A stretch of DNA of 64,000 nucleotides from Allolobophora icterica (Eukaryota; Annelida; Clitellata; Crassiclitellata; Lumbricidae). The notes beneath the pieces are model-generated. The model searched no databases. It was not told the origin of the DNA and was given only the letters and a program-made list of their open reading frames with translations. The translations under genes were made by a program, and so were the position numbers. Shown here piece by piece: positions 1 to 18,071 of this stretch. The stretch is from positions 64,858,321 to 64,922,320 of the forward strand of contig OY744605.1 in assembly GCA_963556255.1 (NCBI GenBank), given 5' to 3'. Within the stretch, counting starts at the first letter, position 1. Every line of letters begins with the position of its first letter.

Positions 1-886
1 AGCCAGATTGATGGACCGGAAGTAGGTTTTTCCATCAAGGTAAGCTAACAGTTGCTGAGCAATCAATTTCTCAATAATTTTAGATATAAATGATACATTG
101 GCTATTGGCCTAAAGTTAGCAGGATCTGACGAGTCGAGTCCAGCTCTCTTGAGGATCGGCGTGACAATCGATCTCTTCTGCGAGACCGGAAGATCGGCGT
201 CACGGAGCGAAGAATTGCACAGGAGGGTCAGGAAGGGAAGAAGCACGTCGATGTAATCCTGAAGCAAGAAGGGAGGAAGGGGGTCAAGCTCGCAGGATTT
301 CGCAGCTGATGCCAGGATGACGCCGCGGAGCTCTAGGCAGGAGATCTCATGCAGAACTGAGAGTCGGCAGTCGGTCGGAGGAAACTCAGGCGGAGGAAAG
401 CCAGCGGTGTCGTTGCGAACCGATTGAACTTTGGCGGTGTAGTGGTTCAGGAAGTCGGTTGCGGTGAAGGATGGATCACCGGCCGTCGGTGCCGATCGAT
501 GGCGCCCGAGTAGGTCGTTGAAAGTGGACCAGAGCCGCCTCGGGTCTCCTGCGTTAGATGATATCCGGCTCTCCCAATGATCTTTTTCCTTCTCCCGATG
601 GCGACGATGCATCCCTCTGACGAACTGGATCCATGCTATCTTGTCCGCCGGCGAGCACGTACGCTTATAGACGCGCTCGAGGCGACGCGCCTGGCGTCGG
701 AGGGAATGACACTCCGCGTCAAACCAAGGAGAGAGGGTATGCCGACGTTGTCTGACCGGACGGGATGGAAGAAGACTGTCGACGATGGTTGTCATGGAAC
801 TCTCGTAGATGTCGAAGAGGTCAGGTGCAGATAAGTTGGTGAACTGGGTCGGGTCGGAGATGGCCGGAACGGCAAGGAGAGCCAAA
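1..886 (-). mobile_element. LINE (CR1/L2-like) reverse transcriptase ORF, partial
   Basis: The minus strand is open without a stop from about 886 down to the window edge (about 290 residues). Reading on the minus strand, it starts in the linker after the endonuclease domain, with a typical basic stretch (WFDAEC, RRQARRLERVYKRTC, then DPRRLWSTFNDLLG). It continues into the N-terminal RT motif region (SIVTPILKRAGLDSSDPANF, RPIANVSFISKIIEKLIAQQ). The catalytic YxDD region and the 3' end would lie before base 1. The element abuts an ATG/CAT microsatellite at 887-947 and no endonuclease is seen there, so it is probably 5'-truncated. The uninterrupted frame suggests a fairly young insertion. Family assignment is by motif memory only. 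Confidence 0.85.

Positions 887-948
<62 letters not shown>
887..948. repeat. (ATG)n microsatellite
   Basis: About 20 uninterrupted ATG/CAT triplets lie exactly at the 5' edge of the minus-strand LINE and just before the first ankyrin exon seen. Confidence 0.95.
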
Positions 949-974
949 ATCAGTACTTGTGTTCTGTTCAACAG

Positions 975-7658
<6,684 letters not shown>

Positions 7659-7678
<20 letters not shown>

Positions 7679-7785
7679 AGGCTCCAGTACGAAGCAATTA
7701 TTGCGCACACTCAATTGTATTGTCTGCAATTTGTAAATCCTAGTGTGGCCTGAACGCTTCAAGGCATTAGTTGTTTGGTAATAAA
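7659..7785 (+). CDS. Possible terminal exon and polyadenylation signal of the ankyrin-death gene
   Basis: An AG at 7657-7658 in the right phase gives A-MTNSA and a TGA at 7676-7678, and AATAAA follows at 7780-7785. A short tail after the death domain is common in this family. The acceptor's pyrimidine tract is weak, so another terminal exon is possible. Confidence 0.35.
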
Positions 7786-8994
7786 GCACATTCACAGACA
7801 TCTTTATAGCTCATAGTAATAGGACTAAGCAGTCGGGCAGTATGCGACTCTCAATGTGCTAGAACAGCAGACAGTTTATTTCCTTGATGCTTCTAACCAT
7901 GCACACTATAGTGGCTGCTCTTTGAAGACATAACGTCCAAGATTGTGATTTCTGTATGAACATTTTATTTTTAGGAAGATAAATTAATACTGAAAGTCTT
8001 TTTCTTTGTTTAGAACAAATTCGAAAGAAATGTAACAGACCAAACGAGACAAGAAAGTCATGCATAATTTCATGACATAAGTCAAACTGCACAGCATCAG
8101 GCATCGTCCGCAGAACAGTGCTTCCTACTTGATCTACATCTGCTTACCGTTTTCTTCTGGCGCCTTAGAAGCTATAAGGTTTTATATTAAGCTGCATTTC
8201 AATCAGGACACTCATACTAACGAGCTACTTCCACGTGCCGAAAGTACGCGGTTCAGTTGGATTGGCAATCTGCGCGAGGAAACGGCAGCTTTAGTGAAGA
8301 GCTGGCAATTTGACTAAGGAATTGGCAATACACTGTGGCATTGGCAACCTACGCATTTGGAGTGTGCAATAATTGTGCGACTAGTCTAATATAAGCATTG
8401 TCTTGACGTTAAATTGTCCACTTCGATGAAGCCCGTCACGCATCAATGACCCTGCAGTTCACAATCGCATAAGAACTTATCGTACTAGAGACGATCTTTC
8501 ACATGCAGCTTCCGATTTCGTGAATCTCTACACACATGGAATAATATCAACTCTGCCTACCAGAGTAGGCCTACACTAAAAGCGTTGGAGTTCTTAGAGA
8601 AAAAGGCTGGAAGAACGTTTCAAAGCGACTCTAGCAAAAGAAGCCTAACATCAGGTTGAATTTCTAGACATGAAAGCACTCCAGTTTACAGCATCTCTAA
8701 CTGTGAGACTGAAGAAAAATATGATGGTCTCTAAGTAAACGTAACCCATTACATTTGGATTTTTATTACATTCCATGAAACTAATTTTACTGTATTGAAT
8801 TTTATGACATTACGTTGGTCACGTTACAGTAATCACATTTAATCACATTGCCTCTTCAATCACATTAAATCACATTGCCTCTAATTCAGTTTCACGTATG
8901 GCATGTTAATCTTTGATATATATATCAATTCCTCATTGATCATAACATTATGCTTTAACATTGAACTGCATGAAGTACATTGCATGGCCTTAGA

Positions 8995-11900
8995 TTACAT
9001 TACATTACATCGGTCGCGAAAGTGTGAGATGCGTTTGTTATCGGCATAAGTTCCAGTCCAAAGTCCGAGCCTTCGACCCTCGAGCATCACGAACTCACAG
9101 ACGCGGATCCCGTAGTAGACTTCGAAGTCGTCTAGGCTGACCTTAGACAAGTTGCTGGCCTGTGAAGGAGCGTTGACTGCCGCTCTGACATCCTCGCGGA
9201 TCAGAGTCCACTCCAGAGGTTCTCCCAGGTAGTTGTTCGTTGCCAGATCCAAGGTCAAGTTCGGAAAGACTGCGATAGTGCAAACGAGGTCGAATTTAGA
9301 TTTGTTGACTAAATTTTGTTGTTTTCTAAGACAAATTTAGATGAAATAGCTAGCTATATGTTGCTTGTAAAGCATGGCTCAAAATTATTTCAGTTGATTT
9401 AATTTTTCAAGACAGTACAGATAAAAATAATTCAGGAATAATCAACTGAAATCTGATGCATCATTACAGCTGCACTATCAGAGACTAGACCAACCTGAGT
9501 AGATAACCTTGAAGGGGCGCTATATAAAACCTCTGTAATACCTTGAATCACTTCTATATTTGTTTAGACTAAACTCAGCTGCATTCTTTTAAATTTGCTC
9601 GGATCTTATCGGACAAGATGAAGCGATACTGCATTGGTTTCGAATAGATTAGCAAGCTTGGACAGATTAGATCAGATTAGATTGCACCGGATCAGATAAG
9701 ATTAGAGCAGATTAGGTTGCACCGAATCAGATAAGGTTAGATAAGATTAGATTACACCGGATCAGATAAGATTAAATCAGATTCGCTAAGATTAGTTCTG
9801 AATGACCCTACCCTTAGAGAGGCGGTCGAATGTAGGCATAACTATGGACGGATCGAGGAGATGAAGTTTGACGAAGAGGATGTTCATGTGTCGAGCGAAT
9901 TCCTCCGTTTTTATCGTCTTTGTTGCCAGGAGATTCTGATGCTTGCACGTCCAGGAAGTCTCGCAGACTGTATCCGACAACCGCTTCGCCCACGTTGCGC
10001 CGAAGTTCCTACGAAATACGGTTTAAACATTTACCACCTTTGGAGACTTTGGCGGCTTGGCCAGACAATCAAAGAATAATGCAACTGTTATACTCGGCTC
10101 ACGATTTGTTGACCAGCATCCTGTACCTGGCCCGCTTTCTTTAGAGCCTAGCTGGTATCCTTAGCAACTGGCATTCTGAGCAACTGCAATCCTTCCTTAG
10201 CAACCAGATCTTATATCAACCAGACTCTTTAGACTGTTTATAAAAGGGTAAAACGGAAAGAGGAAGACGATTGGATGATTGGAAGACTCGACGACTTAAC
10301 AATTCACTGGGGAGATCTTATCGGAATTAGAGCTGTGATTAAGAAAACTAGGAAGAGAAACTCCTCTCGCGACGACAACGTGGAAGTAAGAAAGCTCGAC
10401 TCGGAAGTTGAAAGCTGACACACGGTCGAGGACCTGCAGATGCACTTCAGACCCCTGATTAGATTCAGGGTCAGTCGTTCCTTTGTTAGTATATAGTATC
10501 ACAGAGTAGACAATAAAAGTCGAAACTTAACGAGCTGCGTTCATTTAGTCTCCTGATAGGCCAAAACAGCCTTGCACGTATGGACGGCACACCAAGTAGC
10601 CTAGATTAGGCACTAAACCATTGACTTAGGTCATCCTGGTAGTAGTCGTCAGTAGATCAGCGGCCCGTGTTCGTTACAATGCTATGGCCGATGATAGCTA
10701 TTGCCATAGCAACCAAACCTCAGATCGCTTTCATGGCAGTGTTAAAGCGCATCAGTTAGTACACATGAGCGGACATTAACCAATGTCATCTAACCTAACT
10801 TAACCTAACTTTACCCAATCTTACTACCAACATCGGAATGCACGTGTTTACTGTGTTATTTATATAGCGCCCTGTAGGTAAGACAAAGCGAATTGAGGTT
10901 AGGTCGAACAAGACAAGGTCAAGGTCTTGAAATACAGTGGATTGAATCCCTGAGTCCTAAGAGACGGAACTTGAACTTACGGAGTCTTGTCGAGGCCGAG
11001 GTATCGTTTGAAAGAGACTCTGGTCGTTTCGTCCTTAGCGAGGTCAGAGAACAACATCGTGTACAGGGCAAATCCTACACGCACAATACAACAACAGGAT
11101 CAATGCCACAAGACAAGAATAGGCAATAACACAGAGCAATATACAATAACAAACATCAATACGCAATGACTAACACACAACAGAAAGCATTGGCACGCAA
11201 CAATACGCAAAAAGACAATAAGCGATAGTGCAATATGCAATGATACAATGCAATGGAATACAATGGAATGCAATTCGAATGTTCATTGTAAACGAACACT
11301 TTACAGCATAGAAAAGATACAGAACAAAAGGAGCTAGATGAAAGCTTTAAACTCATACTAGAGCCAAACCAAACTCGAGCATCTACTGCACTTATGGAGA
11401 TCACTAATGAAAATATCAGGTAAGTCCAACCATGACAAGCGTAGTTCAAATCCATAGAACATTCCTTCTAGAAGTTTGCGACTTTCTAGAGGACTAATTA
11501 TAGAAGTAAAATGATGATACATACAAATAGTAGTACTACTAGTAGTAATATAAATAATAATAATAATTTTGTCCTCCGAATGCTTTTCAAGTCCAAAGGG
11601 ATCATAAGTGGTTCTAGGAATAATGATAGGCCTAATAATAATATTAAAGAAGAATGATAATAACACCTACAATAATGAAGCGACTTTCCAAGACACTCCT
11701 GAGGCGAGGTTTGCTTTTTCACACATTCCGTTTTCCTCATAGTTTATTTTTTAATCCTGAGAGATCATGCCTAACTCAGAGCTAAACAGTAATAATAATC
11801 TCTCTCTAAGCTTTATTACATGCGATTGTATTAATTGTATTGACAACAATATTATTAATAGTGTATCCAGTATGATCCTACCCATTTTCTTCCAGTCAGG

Positions 11901-12319
11901 GCCCTTGTACACCGCATCCAGCTTCTCATTGATGAGCGACTCATTGAGCAGCGAGTGGATACCGTAGTCATCTCTCAGTCTGATCAGAGCCTGACACACG
12001 AACAGCGTGGCAAAGTCATCGAAGTGGAACCATTCATAGGCCTCGATCCGATCACCGTAGACCGGATCGCTGACCTGACCCGGAAAGAAGACGTCGTGCA
12101 CGCTCGGTTGAACTTTGACCTGACCCAGAAGCAGATGTCGAGCGGCCAATCGAACGACGTCCTGACCGTTCAGAATGGGCGTCATGTTCAGAAGGGCGTC
12201 CAACGTCAAAGCCTGATCACACGACATTCTGGTCTGTACGACTGGTCTCAGTCGGTCCAAGACCGGCCCAACTCGATCAACTACCTGTTTCACTCGGCTT
12301 AAATTGGCCCAAGGTCCGT
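8995..12319 (-). CDS. Unrecognised protein, C-terminal four exons
   Basis: Exons on the minus strand: 12319-11882, 11074-10981, 10008-9812 and 9269-8995. All junction phases agree (enter at phase 1, then 1, 2, 1) with AG/GT borders, and the TGA-type stop lies at the 8995 end. The joined product is over 330 residues with no membrane segment or signal peptide. Landmarks: DQALTLDALLNMTPILNGQD, SDPVYGDRIEAYEWFHFDDF, IRLRDDYGIHSLLNESLI, CETSWTCKHQNLLATKTIKT, LDPSIVMPTFDRLSK, FEVYYGIRVCEFVMLEGRRL. It looks like a well-folded globular, mostly helical protein. I could not place it in a family. Exons encoding its N-terminus must lie above 12320. It converges tail to tail with the ankyrin-death gene. 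A minus-strand AATAAA lies at 8762-8767. Confidence 0.75.
9659..9795. repeat. GATCAGATAAGATTAGA-type degenerate minisatellite
   Basis: Three to four imperfect copies of a roughly 45-bp unit (CACCGGATCAGATAAGATTA core) lie in the intron between the last two exons of the unrecognised minus-strand gene. Confidence 0.7.
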
Positions 12320-13225
12320 CTAATTATAATATGCCCGCCTATCCCTTTATTGGCTTAACTGCCTTAAAACGCAGGTCAAACTGGAGACTAATAATTTATT
12401 TGTTCCACATCCACTTACTTGGTCTAAACCAGACGTAAATATACTCAACTTCAATCTAAATGGTCTAAATTAAGTCTTTAGGAGGCCTAAGAGGCTTACT
12501 TGCAGACAAAACTTGTCTAGCTGCAGTCTTTAGTGAATTCAAGGTAAAGTTATCGTCCAATTACTGCAAACCTCAGATCTTCTACAGCCTATATCGACCC
12601 ACGTGTACGTCATACAATAGGTCTAAAAGGCATACAATAGGCCGCAATACAGTTAAGTCTTTAATCCCAAGTGTTAAACGTCAATACATAGTTGTCCTCT
12701 TCGAAAAAGGTTTAATTACTGTCCAGCCGAAAGCTATCAGAACAGCGAAAGCCGACGTGCACTTAACGAGCTCAAGTATCCTTAACTTAACGACGGAGTC
12801 ATATCGACTGTAGTAGACGTCGTTACAAAACATTATCTTACTTAACGACACAGCTTACATCATTGACGTCTGAGAAACGTACACAAGAAAGTGCACAACT
12901 CAGCGTATAACACGCCTCTAAGCTTTGTTTCTCGTGCACAGTCTGTGCTACCTACGGGCTGCTGCTGCTGCTTCTCTGCACAAGGCAACTCCTCTGACGA
13001 AAGAACTTCCTTCCAGCCGAGGTACACCGCTCTGCAAACTCAGCCAGTAAAACTCTATCCTCCCAGCCTCCAACTCTCGACTCACAGTTTGTGCGGGCTG
13101 AATGGGGAGCTGGCAGCTCGGGCCGACCGCGCTTAGGAACACTCGTTTAGACAAAATATGCAGAACATAGAATACATCTACGCAGAATACGCTGCGTTGA
13201 TCACAGTGTTGGCTGATGACGCCCA
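12320..13225. other. Upstream region of the minus-strand gene, no confident exon
   Basis: Further exons of the minus-strand gene should lie here or beyond. A candidate stretch on the minus strand near 13135-12955 (RELEAGRIEFYWLSLQSG) has no supported splice borders, so it is not called. Confidence 0.4.
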
Positions 13226-13234
13226 CAGACAGGC

Positions 13235-13275
<41 letters not shown>

Positions 13276-13815
13276 GGCAGGCAGGCAGACAGACACACAG
13301 ACAGACAGACAGACAGATAGACAGGAAGCAGACAGCAGATAGACATACAGAGAGCAGGCAGGCAGGCAGGTAGGAAAGCAGACAGGAAGCTTCGCAGACA
13401 GACACGGACAGACATACAGATAGACAGTTAGATAGATAGAAAGACAGATAGACATACAGACAGACATACAGACAGACATACATACATACAGTTAGAGAGA
13501 TAGAAAGACAGATAGACAGCAAGCAGACAGCCGATAGACATACAGACAGCAGGCAGGCAGGCAGGTAGGAAAGCAGACAGGAAGCTTCGCAGACAGACAC
13601 AGACAGACATACAGATAGACAGTTAGATAGATAGAAAGACAGGTAGACATACAGCAGACGGCAGACAGACATACAGACAGCAGGCAGGTAGGCAGATAGG
13701 CAGACAGGCAGGTAGAAAAGCAGGCAGGAAGCTAGACAGACAGACACAGACATACAGACCGACATAGAGGGAGGCAGACAGGCAGACAGACAGACAGACA
13801 AGAAGCCAGGCATAG
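13226..13815. repeat. (CAGA)n-rich satellite with longer-period units
   Basis: CAGA/TAGA tetranucleotides are organised into imperfect blocks of about 195 and 147 bp, marked by GAAGCTTCGCAGAC at 13386 and 13581 and GAAGCTAGACAGAC at about 13728. ORFs on both strands are compositional. Confidence 0.9.
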
Positions 13816-13979
13816 AGACAGACATCATGTAACGAGCTGTTTTGAGAACATATTCGTTAATATTCTTAAAACTTAAACCCAAACCAAATAAACTCAGGCG
13901 ACAACCACTGACTTCCTTTCTACTGCCACTGCAACGTCTGACTCATGCCCTTAATCTCTAAGACTTCTCGTGCATTGAG

Positions 13980-14830
13980 TCATTCCACGCCCGTTTGGAG
14001 TAAATAATCGACTCCATGTACAGAATGATAAATGATTATCTCATCCGTAACTTCAACTCCTGGAGTCATCATGGGCGGCTCCGGGATTGAAGTAGGGGAG
14101 AGAATCTCGTCCCAATCCCCGCCCCGCAACAAGTACCTCAACCGAATAAGCTTTCTTGTGAGCGCACTCAGACGGGAGCGCTGCTCAGCGTTCGTAAACC
14201 CCACCATGCAGGGGAGGCGTACAGGAGGCGGGCGAGCGTGTTAGCGCGAACCACGTCATGTAGTCTACGCCCGGAGAGCCCGTGTGCTACTAAGCAACGA
14301 ATTGCGTATAGTGACTGGCTCGCCTTGATGCATATTCGTTGGACATGGGTACCAAAGCCTAGGCAATCCGACATGGTCACACCAAGGATGACCGCCTCAG
14401 AGATCCTGGTAATACCTGACAACGGAGGGGGGGAAACGGGTAAGTTTGGAGTTAGGGCGTCTGATGACCATCTCTTTGGATTTGGCGCAATTAAGCTTGA
14501 GGTTGCTGGACGCGGCCCATCTTGCGACGTGGTCCAGCTCGTCTGAGGTCGTGTGGACGGCGGATGCAGGGATGAGAAGGTAGCAGTTATCACCATAGTT
14601 TAGAAGGCGGTTGATCGGGTTAAGGGGTTTCAGACTTTTAATAGCAACTAGGAAATGGAGTGGCCCAAGGCCGGATCCTTGTATGATACAACAGCATTTA
14701 TTTTACAGTAAGAGGAGATTATCCCAAGGAACTTGGTGCTATGCTCTCGGTCACTGAGTAAAGCAAGTATCCAGTTGAATAGGAAGTCAGGGATCGGGAG
14801 GGAAGCTAGTTGCTTGGCTAGATGGTTGTG
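13980..14830 (-). pseudogene. LINE reverse transcriptase relic, frameshifted
   Basis: On the minus strand the RT thumb and C-terminal region can be read in alternating frames: GDNCYLLIPASAVHTTSDEL at about 14590, then SEAVILGVTMSDCLGFGTHV and LHDVVRANTLARLLYASPAW, then GFTNAEQRSRLSALTRKLIR. At least two frameshifts (near 14410 and near 14200) break it. It differs from the LINE at 1-886 in the part that can be compared. It is a dead copy. Confidence 0.8.
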
Positions 14831-14920
14831 CCTTATAATAGAGGCATAGAAAGTTAAAACATAATAATAATGATGATGAATGTGATAATTATAATAATAA
14901 AAAAAATAGTAGATATAATT

Positions 14921-14951
14921 TAATAATAATAATAATAATAGTAATAGTAGC

Positions 14952-15048
<97 letters not shown>

Positions 15049-15236
15049 ATAGTAATAGTAGCTGTAATAGTAATAACCGCTAGTAGTTGTAACAGTAATA
15101 ACCGCTAGACATGCAGCACTAACCGACTTAGTTTGGCGAGCCTTTGTCAGAGCTGGTTTCCCTTCTTCCAAGGAACCAGTTGGACTCTTGCATGAGGTCT
15201 GATGGCCCAGATGGCGCGACTTTGATACCCTGTCCG
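14921..15236 (-). mobile_element. SINE-like repeat with trinucleotide tail, copy 1
   Basis: The core at about 15104-15236 (GGTTTCCCTTCTTCCAAGGA, CCAGTTGGACTCTTGCATGA on the plus strand) is about 85 percent like 40009-40142. In both places it is followed at its lower-coordinate end by a long AAT/AGT tract (14921-15103 here), as expected of a 3' tail on the minus strand. No tRNA promoter boxes were identified, so the class is inferred. Confidence 0.6.
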
Positions 15237-15362
15237 CAGGAATTTTTCTAAGGGGGCCAACAATTTTCCAGGTGGGCAAAAATTTTCCAGGGGGGAAAAT
15301 GACTTTTTTGCATTGAATAGCTAGCTATCCAAGAACGCAGAAAACGTGACAACTTTCAAAAT

Positions 15363-15716
15363 CTAGGGGATGCCCCTTATCCCCCTCGGGACGCCCATGA
15401 CCCTTCCCATTTCTTTTTGTGGCTCTGTCTCAGCAATGAGACCTTCCGCTCTGTGGCTGGCCTTCTGCTTGGCATTAACATAATACATAATGCGCGCCGT
15501 ACCAGTGCCAGTGCGCTGAAACAGTAGATCCATCTGGGCATCATGGTTTGCTACACAAAATTCAGACCTCCATTCATCACACAGCTTCATTCCTATTGTT
15601 TTCAAATCATTGAGACCATCAACCGGATTGGATAAGATTTTGCTGCAGACTGTTTCTGTTGACCCGATTGAGTCGTCACATTTCTTCCAACGCCGTTCTA
15701 TTTGCACTCAGCGTTA
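15363..15716 (-). pseudogene. Remnant ORF in the block upstream of gene A
   Basis: A 114-codon minus-strand ORF (LKTIGMKLCDEWRSEFCVAN, LLFQRTGTGTARIMYYVNAK) has decayed counterparts upstream of B (about 23340-23670), C (about 41370-41700) and D (about 53130-53710). In B the reading frame is still conserved at the protein level (GVGWRTEFCVANHGYLLHLL). It is probably an old coding element carried with the tandem duplication unit. Family unknown. Confidence 0.4.
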
Positions 15717-16744
15717 CAATGCGGTGGTCTTTAGGGGTACTTTTGTAGACCTCAGTGGGGAAGAAGACCGTTAGTTACAGAGGCAGTTTTTGTTGCCCCT
15801 GCATTCATTCATTTTGAGTTCCTAAGAGATCGTTCATACTTCAGTCCAAACAAATAATAGTGCATAAGGCATCGATCAATTCTAATACATGTCTGCAATC
15901 CGGATCAAATCCAGCTGAGTCCATGGATACAGCCCAAGTGCGATCAATGCTGACGCATGTAGGGCATGAAAAGCAATTTAGAAGTCATTTAAATCGGAAG
16001 AGTGAAGAGTTTTAAGGACGTTCCATAAACTCTTCAACTTTTGCTCTCTTACAGAACAAAGCAAGCACAAGTTCGACTGCTTTCTCGTCAATTTAGCTGT
16101 CTTCTAGCGCAATGTTCCGCAAGACTGATTGGCAATTGTTGACGAAATGCCCGCATTTGTGACGGTCACGCTCCAGTGAAACTTCAGATCACCGGCATCT
16201 CGATTGCCATTATAGTTAAACACTGTTACGGTATTAGTCTGCAGGACTGTTGTACGATTCTACAATAATCCAGTTAGGTTTCAACCAGAAAATTCTCACC
16301 TCCAATGACGTTATAATAGTTGAACGGTCGAAACAAATTAACAAACTTATTGTGAATTGGCATGCGTCAGGTTTTTTCGTTACACGCTGGCATGGTTCTA
16401 TTGTCATTTCAATGAAACCATCTACGCAGCAAATTCTACAATTATCACTCGCATGGCTCTAGAAAACCACTACGAATGCAGTCGATTAATACAGACTGCA
16501 GCTCTGTTTTGTTCTAAGAATCAAGGGGTGGCAGAAATAATCGACCCACGAGCGAGCGTTTCCACAACCGACTTCAAGCGAAGGCGACTACATTATTCCA
16601 GTCCTCTGTAGCGTTGACTATACATACCGAAGTCGACAGCCATAGCTTTCAATCGAACTAGAATGCATTGCGAGAGTGTGTAGCGTTGGTATTAATGCAA
16701 ACACTAACATTTTGAAACCTACATCAGAAATCACGGGAAAGGAA

Positions 16745-17041
16745 ATGTTGTTCCTGATAGCTTTGTACCTCACAACCTACGGTTTCCTGGCACCCACTGA
16801 GGCGATGATCGAGAGCGCTTTTTCGATGGCTCGGAGAGATGGCGACAGCGCAGCACTGTGCGCCATGGACCAACCGTCTGCAGTGAAGTCCACCAACAGC
16901 GCCATCTGGTGTGGCATAGAGTGCATCACATCATCATCGTCTATGTGCCATGCCTTCAGCTACTTCGAAACAATGAATAAATGCGACATTTTCTTCTTTC
17001 AGCCGACGAATTATGCCGTCGAAGATGGCTGTGTTACCTAC
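16745..17041 (+). CDS. Gene A exon 1: signal peptide and PAN/apple-like domain
   Basis: It encodes 99 residues. After the leader comes one cysteine-rich module: LC, then WCGIEC, SMC, an aromatic FSYFE, NKCDIFF and DGCVTY. This Cys spacing resembles PAN/apple domains. The exon ends at TAC before GTAAGT, phase 0. Confidence 0.85.
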
Positions 17042-18040
17042 GTAAGTATAACCATTAAATATGCGATGAAATCCACTCGTCGTTGTATTTCTTTAACACA
17101 CCTGACTGAATTAGGACAGTTCCAGATGAATGGACTAGTACAAACGAATGCCCGACTGACTCGAGTCTGTCTAACCCGATCTAACTTTGCCGTACCTTAT
17201 CTGATCCGAGATGCATTAAATTGACTTTATCTTTCCTGACACGCTTATCTAACATATCTACCCTATACCTAACCCCTCTAGACCTTACCGTAGTATTGCT
17301 TATCTTACCCTACATGACATGTCCTGGTGGTGTTTTGCATGTTCTTGCTTGACCTGATCTGATCTTACTTTGCCTCACCTTACCGTGCCTTATCTTACCC
17401 TTACTGCCTTGACTTTACTTGTCCTGGCCTCACTTAATCACGTATAAACTTACCTCGGACCTGACTAACCTGACTGTAGTTTAGGCTAAAATACAAGAGT
17501 TACACAAACCAGCATCTAACTGCAGTTGATAAAATAGACAAGCACACCATCCTGCAACAGAGCACAACGTGAGCGTTGTAAGATTTGTGAATCTGAACAT
17601 TTATATAGCTCCTTTATGTAAAAATTGTCTGGACTCTCGAGTGATTTTATGTGTGCAGAATATCAGGTAATCTAAAGTCTATTTTTGTTTTGTTTTTCCT
17701 TCAGGGACCTGCTGGAGAAGTGCAGGGTGAGTCCTCAACATCAGATCCATGTCATTTGCCATAAGTGCTAATATGCATTGCTAAATATTCATCGATTTGC
17801 GCCTCATAATAGATTTATTGACAGCGACTGAAGGTTGAAATCAATGAAGGAAAGAAAAAAAAACGAGTTAACAGGTAAAGACGGTTGGAAGCAAGGAAGC
17901 AAGAAACGCACGGATGATCAAACGAACAAACGTATGAACGAATGAACGATTGATCGAACGAACAAACGAATGATTTGAAGGTCTGCTAAGGGAACCCAGT
18001 TAGATCACGGTTAAGGTCCACAATTTTATACGTTTATTCG

Positions 18041-18071
<31 letters not shown>

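Noticed and set aside
12948..13135. Possible upstream exon of the minus-strand gene
   Set aside because: The peptide looks partly coding, but no acceptor and donor pair with the needed phase could be confirmed, and one end runs into CAG repeats.
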